From Oikopleura dioica (lineage: Eukaryota > Chordata > Appendicularia > Copelata > Oikopleuridae), in the NCBI GenBank assembly GCA_907165135.1, contig OU015567.1, positions 6,453,001 through 6,517,000 on the forward strand: 64,000 nucleotides of DNA. Reading direction: 5' to 3'. Below, in pieces: positions 46,240 to 58,155 of this stretch. The notes beneath the pieces were generated by a model. The model saw only the letters and a list, made by a program, of their open reading frames with translations, made no database searches and was not told where the DNA came from. How positions within the stretch are numbered: position 1 is the first letter of the stretch; every line of letters starts with the position of its first letter. Position numbers and translations under genes: made by a program.

Positions 46240-46798
46240 TTAACCGCGTGGGACGAATCCCCGCGTATGAGCGCGGGACGAATTGATCATTTTGATGTCG
46301 TTTAAGCGAAAGCTGCAATAACTCTCAATCGGGTCATCCGATTTTTCTCAAATTTTCAGAGAATACTAATAGCCATATGTTCTATTTCTCTACTTCATTA
46401 AATTTAGCAATTTGAACTGTTTAAAATTTAAATAAGTGTAGGTTCATTCACAAAATTAAAATTATCAATCGTCAAAAATGAATCTTAATTTGACCAAAAA
46501 CTATCTCATAAGAATAAGCGTCATCGAAAACATACTTTTAGATTTCAGAATACCTAAAACGGACAAATTGGTTCGATTTGACAGTAAAAATCTCAGCGGG
46601 CGCTCGAGTAAGCCCACCTTAATCCGCTGTCAGGTGCAACTGGAACGTGATAATGACTCCATATTTGCAAAAAGTGGTCACAAGGGATGAACCAAGATAC
46701 ATTTCAATTTTGAGACTTTTTGGATATGCGGCTTAGAAATAACGGACATCCTTAGTCTTAAACGACATCAAAATGATAAATTCGTCCCACGCGGTTAA
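46240..46798. mobile_element. TTAA-flanked non-autonomous element (piggyBac-like MITE?)
   Basis: Inverted ends: TTAACCGCGTGGGACGAAT on the left (46240) and the same sequence inverted on the right (ending 46798). Both arms continue with ATCATTTTGATGTCGTTTAA, about 44 bp of near-identical TIR. The left arm carries a 25-bp internal partial duplication (CGCGGGACGAAT repeated). The TTAA at each edge fits a piggyBac-type target duplication, but since TTAA is itself palindromic it may simply be part of the inverted repeat. No transposase; a 70-codon open frame inside (46478-46690) has no recognisable domain. It ends 86 bp before the PIGA start. Confidence 0.65.
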
Positions 46799-46883
46799 GA
46801 TTGTCTAGATTTCTTATTCAAAATAGTGCGTGAAAAAGAAGCATTCAATAATGCGAGAAATAATTCTTAAGATTCGTGAATGA

Positions 46884-48944
46884 ATGAAAGATGCTCCCCG
46901 TGTGGCCCTCGTGTCGGACTATTTTTACCCGAAGTTCGGCGGCGTTGAATCCCACATTATAGGCCTCGCATCCGGCCTCCTTCGTCTCGGTCTCCATGTT
47001 ATCGTTATCACACATTCGTACGGGCCCGAGTTCTCAGGAAAGCACGAGCTTTTTCTCACGCCTCTAGCAACCGTCAGCGATGTTGAAGACGAAACAACCA
47101 TCACACTGACTGTTTATTACTTGCCAGTTGGAATTGTCGCGCAAAATTGTATGTTTCCTTGTCTTTATCCGACTCTGAGATTCTTTCCGGAAATTTTTGA
47201 GAGGGAAAAAATCAATCTTGTTCATGGGCACTCTTCTATGTCTGCAATGGTTCATGAAGGAATCGGGTTCACTTTCATTTATGCAGATAAGAGGCTTTTT
47301 TTTAATAAAGAGGGATAAAACATACGAATACAGCAACAGAAAAGGCAGGATCTAAGGCTAACCTGATGTAACAGCTTTAGGAAAAGTTCGCCTTCCAATA
47401 AAAAAATTATGATGGATTGAGAAATTAAAAGAAAAGTGAGCTCTTCGAGGATTCGACAGTTTCACACTAAATTATCTGTGGGCCTAGACAAAGAAGCTCA
47501 TTTTTATTTTAGTTTCACATCAATCAACCATTTTATCGAACTGAACTTTTTGCCAAAATTGTTACCTCAGGCTGACCTAAGATACAACCTTAATTATCAT
47601 CTCTCATTAGTCCAAGACAAAAAAATCATTGAAGATTCATCAGAATCACCATATTGTCATCAGCTTAGACTTACAAGTGACCCTCAAGGAAAGCAATTTG
47701 GCACGGAAAGATGCTCGGCTTGTCTACTGTTATCACTGACCACTCGCTAATTGGATTCTGTGACGCAGGAGCCATTGTAACAAATAAATTACTGGAGGGA
47801 ACCCTTTCAGACGAGAGCACCCATGTCATCTGCGTTTCCTACTGCTCGTCAGCGAATACTATCATCCGCTCGAACATTCCGCCACCCCTCGTTCACGTTA
47901 TTCCCAACGGGAAAGGGTTCAAGCGCGGTCTTAAGCTTTTAATAAAGTAACTATTTTGATCCCTTTAAAAGAATCTCAGCCTCATTCAACGCCGCACATT
48001 TCCCCCCACTCACTGACACGAAAACCGTAAGAATTGTCACATGCTGTCGTCTTGAATACCGTCGCGGGATCGACCTCCTTTTGGCAATTATCCCCCGTTT
48101 TTGTGAAGAATTTCCATTTGTCAAATTTGTAATTGCTGGTGATGGACCGTACCGAGTCAGGCTGGAAGAAACGGTCAGAAGACATTATCTGTCCGATCGC
48201 GTCGAGTTAAAGGTAGAAAGATGAACATAGAAGAGGATCTATTGAGGATGAAAATTAAGGGTGTCGTTCCGCATAAGGATCTTCCTGAGTTACTATCGAC
48301 GTGTCATGTTTTCTTGAATACAGCATTGACAGAAGCGTTCTGTATCGCGATCTGCGAGGCTGCTAGAATGGGTCTTTCGATTGTTTCCTCGAATGTTGGC
48401 GGAATTCCGGAAGGATAGTTTTTAAAGCAATTGGTTGTTTGGGATATAAAAAAATAGCATTCGAAAACCTAAAAAAGTGTTGCCAAGGGACTTGGTTCGC
48501 CTGTCAAATCCTTCTCCAAAAGAGCTCTACGCATCGCTAACCGAAGCGGTCACCAATATACGCGAAGGACAAGGCCCGTCGAGAAAATATATCTCCGAGA
48601 AAGCCCTGACAAAATATAATTGGAGCGATGTTTGCACACGAACAGTAGAAATATACAGGTACAAAGTTCATAAACTTCTGCAATAATCTATCCTCTTTTG
48701 TAGGAAATCCCTTGGAGAACGAAAACGGACCTTTGAAGAGCGACTTTTCAAGTTTCGAAAGGTCGAATTTGCCGGCTATTTCTACCAAGGAGTTCTTGTC
48801 GTTCATCGGTCACTGTTTTACATGCGCAATGAAATGCAAATCAACAGATTTCATGTCTATTTCTTTCTCTCTTTCCTGATGCCATCTTTCTTTTTGTATC
48901 ATATTGTATATGCCTTTCTCCGCCAATATCTTTCTGTAGCCTAG
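46884..48944 (+). CDS. PIGA: PIGA, catalytic subunit of GPI-GlcNAc transferase
   Basis: First step of GPI-anchor synthesis: GlcNAc transfer to phosphatidylinositol on the cytosolic ER face (GT4 fold). Visible: VALVSDYFYPKFGGVESHI, INLVHGHSSMSAMVHEA, ITDHSLIGFCDAGAIVTNKLL, HVICVSYCSSANTIIR, VHVIPN, IVTCCRLEYRRGIDLL, FVIAGDGPYRVRLEE, HKDLPELLSTCHVFLNTALTEAFCIAICEAA, SSNVGGIPEVLP, and a C-terminal membrane helix (YFFLSFLMPSFFLYHIVYAF) ending YLSVA (TAG 48942-48944). To match the invariant family sequence, introns at 47260-47693 (GA-AG), 47910-47979 (GG-AG) and 48414-48477 (GA-AG) are needed besides ordinary GT-AG ones at 48212-48259 and about 48659-48702. The start follows TTCTTAAG. Confidence 0.92.
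47260..47693 (+). other. Probable GA-AG intron 1 of PIGA
   Basis: Splicing after GAAG to CAATTTGG gives MVHEAIWHGKMLGL, gap-free against human MAHDALFHAKTMGL. A canonical but weak alternative (donor GTTCAC at 47266, acceptor 47687) would insert four residues. 434 bp, long for this window. Confidence 0.55.
47910..47979 (+). other. Possible GG-AG intron of PIGA
   Basis: Gives IPNASFNAAHF against human IPNAVDPTDF. A canonical alternative (donor GTCTTA about 20 bases later) would add GKGFKR after IPN. Confidence 0.4.
48414..48477 (+). other. Probable GA-AG intron of PIGA
   Basis: Donor GATAGT, acceptor AAAAAAG. Restores GGIPEVLP, which is essentially invariant in PIGA proteins. The GT-AG alternative (donor GTTTTT) would put eight extra residues inside it. 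Confidence 0.65.
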
Positions 48945-49090
48945 CCTTTATTAATTTTCATCTTTCAATTAGCCCAATTTCGAGATTATTTTTACTTCAA
49001 AATAACACTTCTTTTCTGCCTTATACTTCAATTACTTTCCAAATTTGAAATTATCAGTTTTACATGATTGATTTTAAAATTTAAGAGATA

Positions 49091-50641
<1,551 letters not shown>

Positions 50642-50841
50642 AATTGAGAGTCAAAGAATCTCATGCTTTGAGCCCATCTTTCTGCCCAATTTTAATTGTC
50701 TGCACTTTCAGTATTCAAAATATCCTTTTAACATTTTTCATCTGTGCAATTTACAATTTATTAATATTTCCATGTCTGTTTATTATTCATCCCTTGACCC
50801 AGTAAAAAATCAGGAAAATATCGTTTTGTGAACTCATTAAA

Positions 50842-51883
50842 ATGGTTCAGATTAAAAAAAAAGGTGGTTGAAATTGTGAGAGATGAAAAAGGATAAAACA
50901 ACAGGTCGCGGTTTTTTCATCAAAATCATTAAATCCAAACTTGATTGACAGTAAACACAGTAAGGTCGTTTGTTGAACTGTAATAAGACAAGAAGGTTTT
51001 TGCGGTAGAAGTCAAGGAGAAAGAATTTCTTCAGAGGAAGAAAACAGTGCTTGGGAAGGCGGATCTATCCCGTAAGGAAGCGGATTCGAGGCTTAAAAAA
51101 GGGTTGTTTTGGGAGAAAATTAATTGAATCCTCAATGCAGGGAGTATTGATGAAGCGATGATTCCACTGGTGGAATACTTAAATTCAAAAGATGAGACGT
51201 TTACGACGAGTTGTTGTTCGGGAAGAGTCAGTATAGGAACCAGGCTCCAAATAAGCATCCAAAGATAAAACATGATGATCTATCTATAATTTTTGAAGGT
51301 GTATGTACTGTAATTTTCTTCCAGAGCCAAAATTAGTCAGTCAGGCAGGCTTCACGGATACAGTAAAAGAAGGATGTCCGTGGATTTTCATGAGCCACGA
51401 AATCATTGTTGACGTGGATAATGTCATCAATATCGTTAGCAAGGGAATCGATGAAAACGAGGAGAATCAAGTCATTATCATCAAATTTGAAGGAGCCATT
51501 GCCCACTTTATCGTTAGAACGCTCTCATTAGGTATGCAAAAATATCCAAATCTGCCGGCAGTTTTCGCTTGTTTAGGGAAGAAGCTGCTTGACGCAGTGA
51601 GATTTGTGGGCTTTCGGGATTCGGGCTTGGCTATCGGCGCCAACGGAAAATTCACAGTGCAAATCAGGTCGTTTCATTAAATTAAATTCGCAAGATGAAA
51701 TAAGGTAATTTAAGAGGCTCCAATTCGCTCGAAGTCCCAATTTCCCGCGGTAAAGATAAATTAGTAACGGATGAGTATTTGCGCTTTCTACTCAACGCGT
51801 GTAATGAGAAGATGGAAAAGAATTTCAAAATGATCGAGAGACTGCATAAAGCTATTGAAGCCGTTCTAGAGGCTGAAGGCTGA
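50842..51883 (+). CDS. TYW3: TYW3, tRNA wybutosine-synthesising methyltransferase 3
   Basis: N4-methylates the wyosine intermediate on tRNA-Phe position 37 using SAM. Visible: RKKTVLGKADLSR then SIDEAMIPLVEYLNSKDETFTTSCCSGR (human KADLSRKGSVDEDVVELVQFLN..FFTTSSCAGR), CPWIFMSHEI, VIIIKFEGAIAHFIVRTLS, VGFRDSGLAIGANGKFTVQIR and SLEVPISRGKDKLVTDEYL, then an acidic/Lys helix ending VLEAEG (TGA 51881-51883). The first exon (MVQIKKK, ATG 50842) is inferred by phase through an acceptor TGCGGTAG and is the least certain part. A GA-AG intron at 51237-51324 gives the family-typical SGRVSI; a GT-AG alternative exists. DDX19 begins 31 bases after its stop. Confidence 0.88.
51237..51324 (+). other. Probable GA-AG intron of TYW3
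   Basis: Donor GAACCA after GTCAGTATAG, acceptor TTCCAG. Yields CCSGRVSI-EPKLV; SGR(V/I)S is conserved in TYW3 proteins. The GT-AG alternative (donor GTCAGT, acceptor CCAGAG) deletes VSI. Confidence 0.5.
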
Positions 51884-51914
51884 AATACCACTACTTTATC
51901 CTTTCATTTTTAGA

Positions 51915-54394
51915 ATGTCTGTTGAAGATGATGATTGGGCTACTGCAGTCGACATTCAAGAAGGACTGACTAAAGTCGAAATACAACCGACAAAACCAGC
52001 GAGCACCGGGAAGAATAGTGAACAAGATGAATTTACTACAGTAAGTTTTCCGATTTCCTGGCTTCTCTACTGATTTAATTCAAGTCGTACGGTGATGAGC
52101 AAACCCCAACGCAAGGCGATCAAAGCTTTTTACGGAAAGTACTGCGTCAAAAACTAGTCACAACTCAGAGCGAGCTAGAAGTACAACAGCGCGATCCAAA
52201 CTCACCTCTATACTCAGTCCGTAGCTTCGAAGAGCTCAATCTCCGCCCTGAACTTTTAAAAGGTTTTTTCGTCTTTCAATGTTGGTTTATTGACTTATCG
52301 AACGTTCAGGAATCTATCAAATGGGGTTCAATAGACCTTCGAAGATTCAGGAAACCGCGCTGCCGATGCTTGTCTCGCAACAGCCGCAAAATCTGATTGC
52401 TCAAAGCCAATCGGGGACGGGCAAGACAGCAGCGTTCGTTCTTACTATGCTGTCGCGAATTGACACGAGGGATGATACGCCTCAGTGTTTGTGTTTGAGC
52501 CCTACATTTGAGGTTTGCAAAGTTGAAAATTTCAAAGAAAATTTCTAGAACAAAATTGTTTATTTTTAAAATTTAATAAATTTTAAGTTTTCGTTTTGTT
52601 TTAGTTGTAGCTGTGAAGAAATTAAAAAAAACGATCCTTTTAGTAAACAATTTGTTCTAGAAACTTTTCTTTATATTTAAAATTTAAACTGATGTTCGTA
52701 CAGTGAAAACTCGAAAATTGGCCGGTTTTCAGCTCCAAATTTCCGAAAAAAGCGGCCAAATTTTGAGTTTTTTGCCGGGTAGCCAAGCTTCCTCTTCAAA
52801 AAAGCAAAGTTTCGAAATTTTCGAATATGGGCATGATTTTCACGTTTTTGATGAATTTTATTCAATTTTTTTGCTTGTTCTAAGTCATTTTTATCAAAAT
52901 AAAGTTATTTTAGATGATTTAAACGCTTCAAAATAGCTTAAAATGGTCAGAAATACCATAATTTGGGTCTATTTTGATGCAAATTTTTTTATTTTTGAAA
53001 AAGCGGCCAATTTTTGAGTCTTTTTCAGATTCAAAATTCAGCCAATTTCGATCAAAACCGGCCAAATTTAGAGTAGGCAAATTTTGAGTTTTCACTGTAT
53101 TAGTATTTCATAGATTCATGATATGTTTAGCTCGCTCTTCAAACCGGAAAAGTAGTAGAAGCGATGGGTGCCGCCATGCCCGACTTGAAAATTTGTTATG
53201 CTCTGAAAGGAATCCGCCTGGGACGGGGAGAAAAGGCACGGGGACAGATTGTAATTGGAACGCCGGGAACAACAATGGATTGGACTGTGAAACATAAATC
53301 CATCGACCCAAGCACTATCAAAGTAAATTTCAACTACACTTGGACATCATTGTTTCATTTTGTAGGTTTTTGTTCTGGATGAAGCAGATGTCATGATTGA
53401 CACGCAAGGCCACAAGGATCAGACTATTAGAATTCACAAAACGCTCGACAAAGAAAAGTGCCAGTTTCTCTTCTTTTCCGCGACTTATGACGATGAGGTA
53501 TAAAAACGCATTCATTCCTGGAAATTATGGCATTATCTAGGTCATGAGATTTGCTGAGAAGATTGTTCCACATGCAAATATCATCCAACTGAAGAGGGAA
53601 GAAGAAACTCTTACGAATATCAAGCAATATCAGGTAGATCTACTGTCAATTCTGTTTGTAAAAGTGCATTTTAGGTTCATTGCAGAGATATGGATCAAAA
53701 ATACGATGCTCTTGCGAATATTTATGCCACACTTTCAGTCGGTCAGGTGAGTTATTTATTCAGACGTTTATCGTCCTTACTAATTTATCTCCAAAAGGCT
53801 GTTATATTCTGTCACACGAGAAATACGGCAAAATGGCTCGCCGAGAAGATGCACTCAGATGGCTACATCGTTGCTCTCCTCAGCGGCGAACTTGACGTTT
53901 CCAGTCGAGCTAAGATTCTAAAAAGGTAGACCTCGTGGTTTCTGAGTGAAAACAGTCTTGTCGAATTATCGTTGTTAAAAGTTAATAATTTAATAGATTC
54001 CGAGAAGGCAAAGAGCGTGTTTTGGTGACGACTAATGTCTGCGCCAGAGGAATAGACGTCGAGCAAGTCACATTAGTTGTCAACTTTGATCTCCCCATGA
54101 CGAAGGTTACGCCGGTTGTTTTCGAATTTTTATGTAATGAGCAATAATGTAGGATCGCCACGCCGACTTTGAAACATACATTCATCGAATAGGACGAACT
54201 GGAAGATTTGGAAAGTCTGGCGTCGCCATCAATTTTGTCTCTGATCGCCATGACGAGAAAATTATCAACAAGGTATGAAATAAAGCTCAAAGCCAATTCT
54301 ATTTAAATAGATCGGGGACCACTTTTGCTGTTCGATCCCAGTCCTGGACGCGGGCGATTACGATGACTTGGAGGACAAACTAGCGGAAAAATGA
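51915..54394 (+). CDS. DDX19: DDX19/Dbp5-type DEAD-box RNA helicase (mRNA export)
   Basis: ATPase remodelling mRNPs at the cytoplasmic face of nuclear pores. Motifs: Q motif [20 protein letters not shown]; motif [14 protein letters not shown]; Ia region; [13 protein letters not shown] (Ib); [16 protein letters not shown] (II; DEADVMI is typical of DDX19); [12 protein letters not shown] (III); [16 protein letters not shown] (IV); [17 protein letters not shown] (V); [15 protein letters not shown] (VI). The N-terminal extension [19 protein letters not shown] is as in DDX19. It ends [18 protein letters not shown] at 54392-54394. About ten introns, mostly near 45 bp; one (52513-53130) is enlarged by a MITE. 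The start follows TTTTTAGA, 31 bases after TYW3. Confidence 0.95.
52701..53097. mobile_element. Tc1/mariner-type MITE (397 bp) in a DDX19 intron
   Basis: Ends CAGTGAAAACTC...GAGTTTTCACTG, perfectly inverted for 12 bp and imperfectly further (AAAATTGGCCGGTTTT against AAAACCGGCCAAATTT nearby). Each end is next to TA (52699-52700 and 53098-53099), the target duplication of Tc1/mariner elements, whose TIRs commonly begin CAGT. AT-rich, no transposase. An internal motif AAGCGGCCAA(A)TTTT occurs twice. Confidence 0.85.
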
Positions 54395-54657
54395 AAATAA
54401 TGACGAATCGACGCATGTTACTTGTACTACATCTGTATCTCTGCTGCGTGCTTCAACACAGAAGTTCATTCATTTTGAAAATTTTGAAAACAGAAAACTG
54501 AAAATACTGCCATCAAAAAGCTGCGGGCCCTAATCATTAATTAAAAATTACCGCAATCATCAATTTCAATCATCGACAACTGTTACAGTGATGATTAGGA
54601 CTAAAAGTTCAAAATACAATACAAATACTGCTCCTTCTGAAAATGAATGCTTGTAGA

Positions 54658-55915
54658 ATGAACTATCACGTGAGCATAGTTCATGGGGGCTCTTTCGAAA
54701 ACGTAGAAGCTCCGCTGTCAATCAATGCTACATCTCACCAAGGAATCATTCAAGCGCTCGAAGAAATTGCAGGTTCTAGCGCTTCAGCCTATTGATTCTT
54801 TCATAATAATTTCCAGGGCTAAAAAACATCAAAATCTCCCACCGTGGTCGAACGTTAAAGCCTACTGATCGTCTCCCTCCAGATGGAGCGCGAATTTTCG
54901 TTTCAGGAGAATCTTTACCGGCAGAAAAAATGGAGGTCGAATTCCCAACTGTAACACCAGAGCAAATGAACGAAGCAAAGAACATCATCAAAACTTACGG
55001 CAGCTCAAGAAACCCAATCAGACACGATTTTAACACGCTAGCAAGTGAAATGATGAGAAGTGTTTACAAAAACTACCCAAAATTAGCGAGAAAAGATCCG
55101 ATCGGTGCAAAGATATGCGTATCCGCAGGTTTCTAGCGCCATTTGAAGCCCTTTTTATGAATGGAATTTAGGACAAGCTGATGGTGCACTTTTCATCGAT
55201 TGCCTGAACAAAGAACTGTACAAAAAACACCCTCTCATCCAGCATGTTTTGATGGACATCGCTAAGAAGACCAAAGAGTCATCCGCTACTTTTGCAAGAA
55301 ATATCGGAATCGACCCGGCCATCCGTAAGCCCATCCTAATCTTCAGTCGCCATTCGAACATTTCTAGTGCCTCAAATCCTTGCAGCTTCTGCCCCAGCTC
55401 ATCTCCGCGCCCAGATGCGTGCCCAACAGCAAGCTAACGCCGCGCATGCGAGAGCCCGTGTAGCTAGGGATGCTCGATTGAAAATTTTGAACCTCGCCAG
55501 AATTAAGTCTCGGCTAAACATCAATACACATCCCCCTTTGAAGCGGCCTCGGCAAATATCACTCAAGATATGCTCACTCAAGCTATCGCTAGTGCTGTTT
55601 CAAACCCATTGCCTCCTCCTCCTCCAAACCCTTCTAATGCTCCTTCTACTTCTTCCAGCAATCCGCCTATTCCAGGGACGGAAAACCTTCAAAATATTCT
55701 AAGCCACCAAGTTCAAGCAATGAACAAAAGAATCGAAGACGGAATGGCCCAGATGAGGTTAAACCCTCTTTTTTCACGGTTCTTTACTTACAGTTATTTA
55801 CAGGGAAATGGGAATAATGCAACAAACAACAGAAGAAGTAGCTCGAGCATTTCTGATGCGATCTGGTGGAAATGTTGAACGGGCCGTTCAACTCATTTTT
55901 GAAACGATGCAATAA
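54658..55915 (+). CDS. UBL7-like ubiquitin-like/UBA protein
   Basis: N-terminal ubiquitin-like fold (NYHVSIVHGGSFENVEAPL..GLKNIKISHRGRTLKPTDRLP..ARIFVS), a helical middle (FNTLASEMMRSVYKNYPK..), an Ala/Arg-rich stretch, a Pro-rich linker (NPLPPPPPNPSN) and a C-terminal UBA domain (MREMGIMQQTTEEVARAFLMRSGGNVERAVQLIF). The end ITQDMLTQAIASAVSN...LQNILSHQVQ matches the order in human UBL7 (ITNDLFSQALQHAL..LRDMGIQDDELSLRALQATGGDIQAALELIF). Stop TAA at 55913-55915 overlaps AATAAA. An intron at 55500-55543 seems to be GA-AG. An upstream in-frame ATG (54643) exists; 54658 is preferred because TTGTAG directly precedes it. Confidence 0.75.
55500..55543 (+). other. Possible GA-AG intron of the UBL7-like gene
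   Basis: 44 bp, donor GAATTA, acceptor TTGAAG; restores the frame into the UBA-bearing part (TASANITQDML). Using the nearby GT (GTCTCG) would put the UBA domain out of frame. Confidence 0.5.
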
Positions 55916-56096
55916 AGATAACAAAGCTAGAATTTTTCAATAGGTTTTTGGTGATCCTTCTTATTGACATGTAAAATTGTTGCCCAGGAAATTGCTTTCG
56001 CTCTTCTGAAAATCACTAATCTAATCAGGAAACTCACCATCTATTATATTAATATACTCTTTTGAATCAACGCTTGATCATTCTTCTTTTGCTAGA

Positions 56097-57835
56097 ATGG
56101 CTCATTTTGTCTGTGGAATCGGCGGTGCCCCTTGCGGAGATCCCTGGGTAACTCCATCCGGCGGCGTTTATGAAAAGAAGAACATCGACCGGTGGATAAG
56201 CGAGCATGGAACTGATCCGCAAACAGAACGAGCGCTCAGCAAAGAAGATTTGATCAAAATGATCCAAGCACCTGGTGTTCGTCCGCAACCTCCACAGTCC
56301 ATGTCTGTCAGCTCGATTATCAAATCAATCCGAGACGAGTACGACGCAATCGTCCTCGCCAACGCGAAAATGATCAAAGACAACCACGCGAATAAAGACC
56401 AACTTCGAGATCGACTGTACAATCAAGACGCGGCCGTGAGAGTGATTGTGCGACTCACTCAGAAGCTCAACAATCTTCGTCTTGAACTACAAGAAGCAGA
56501 AAAAGAAGAACAAGCGAAAATCGAAGCAGCTGGCGAAGCGATGGAAGCGGAAGAAGTGGCAGAAGACGACCTTCATTTGGAGAAGGTGATGCAGCGACTC
56601 AAGGAAGAAGGAGAAAAGCTTTCCTCGGCGAGAAAGAAGCGAGGAAAGAAACCGCCCGCTGAACTTGTCGATACTGGAACGCTTTCGAACTACGTCGTTC
56701 AGACAAATTATCCTGGTCTCCATTCCGCCTCTGTTCCTGGTAAAAAAGGTCGTTAGTTACTAGTTTTTTATTCTTATTAGGAATCACATGTCTGGATGTG
56801 CATCGGCAAAGCGGTATCATTGCGACAGGTGGAAAGGATAAATCAGTTGTGTTATTCAACCGCCAACACGAGGAAATCATCGCTCAGTGCAAAGGTTTTA
56901 TTTAAGCTTCTTTTTCATTAGTTACAATTAAATTTCAGGTCATACAAAAGCAGTTACGTCCGTTGCTCTGCATCAGCATGGCCCGATCGCCGTTTCTGGA
57001 TCGAATGATAGTACGATTAGAGTTTGGAACTACGAGGATGAAGAAAAGGTACCTTCTTATTGATTTCATTCGCTGATCTTTAGGTTCGTTCATCAAAACT
57101 CAAAATTCACAACGATGCGGTCACCTCTCTTTCCCTCCACCCGACCCAAGATTTTATCCTCTCCTCGAGCAACGACAAGTCGTGGGCATTCACCGACATC
57201 TTCGCTGAGCGAGAAATTGTCCGGGTTTTCGATGAGGATCGCGTTTCTTGCGCCCAGTTCCATCCTGACGGTCTCATTCTTGGAACTGGAACGAGCAGAG
57301 CCGAAGTTAAGATTTGGGATTTGAAGTCGTCGTCGAATGTAAGTCTTTTTTCATCGTGAAGATTAATGTGATAAATCTTAAAGACTGAGAATGCCAAGCC
57401 CGCTGCTTCGCCGTTCAAGGGCCACTCTGGACCAGTCGAAACGATGTGCTTCTCAGAAAATGGTTATCACCTGGCCACGGCGTCTCGGGATAATGAAGTT
57501 CGCATTTGGGACTTGAGAAAGCTCAAGCTCTTGAAGACGATTACCTTGTCCGACTCTTTCAAAGTCAGCCACGTCACTTTCGACCAGTCGGGAACTTACT
57601 TGTCCGTTGCTGGCGGAGATGTGCGCGTTTTCAAGGTCAAAGAATGGAACGAGGTAAATGTCGCTTTTCATTCCATTTGATTCAAATCCGCTAGATTTGC
57701 CGATACACTGCGCATACGGACGATGTCACAAGCAGCTCCTGGGGCGCTCTTGCTACAGAGCTCGTGACTTGCTCTCTTGACAGAACTGTCAAGGTCTTCT
57801 CCCTCGAAGATAACCAGGGATCGAAATTCGCTTGA
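56097..57835 (+). CDS. PRPF19: PRPF19 (Prp19), U-box ubiquitin ligase and splicing factor
   Basis: Scaffold and E3 ligase of the Prp19/NTC spliceosome complex. N-terminal U-box: CGIGGAPCGDPWVTPSGGVYEKKNIDRWI..DPQTERALSKEDLI. Then the tetramer-forming coiled coil (SVSSIIKSIRDEYDAIVLANAKM..LRDRLYNQDAAVRVIVRLT) and a WD40 propeller of about seven repeats (e.g. ITCLDVHRQSGIIATGGKDKSVVLF; HTKAVTSVALHQHG..STIRVWNYEDEEK; GHSGPVETMCFSENGYHLATASRDNEVRIWDLRK; VTCSLDRTVKVFSLED). It ends NQGSKFA, TGA 57833-57835. Five introns of about 45 bp. Start follows TTTTGCTAGA, 181 bp after the UBL7-like stop. Confidence 0.96.
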
Positions 57836-58155
57836 AACTCTGAATTCTGAATCTAGGAAAATTTCATCCTGCCATTGAACGTAAATATCCTTAATTACTG
57901 TCAATCCAAATGAAGTCAGAATTTCGGACGTTTTCAGAAATTTTGCGATGCTCTCAAATTTTGATGCAGGAAGCAGATCAAGATCAGATTTTTTCTTTTC
58001 ATTTTTTATTAGGAGATTTTTTGGCAGTTTGCAGCTTATGGAGTCTTTGAGAAGATTTAAGTTGAAATTGAATAAATTTACAGCTAAAGTTGAGAGAAGT
58101 GTTTTTGAAAGTGATGACTTGATTGATTGCTTTGATGGATTCGTTTCAGTGGAGT
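57836..58155. other. Tail-to-tail 3' region of PRPF19 and the homeobox gene
   Basis: 320 bp containing both 3'UTRs. T-rich, no gene; a minus-strand AATAAA lies near 58010. Confidence 0.5.

Noticed and set aside
51303-51680. Independent 125-codon gene starting MYCNFLPEPK
   Set aside because: The Met lies inside an intron; the rest is the middle of TYW3.
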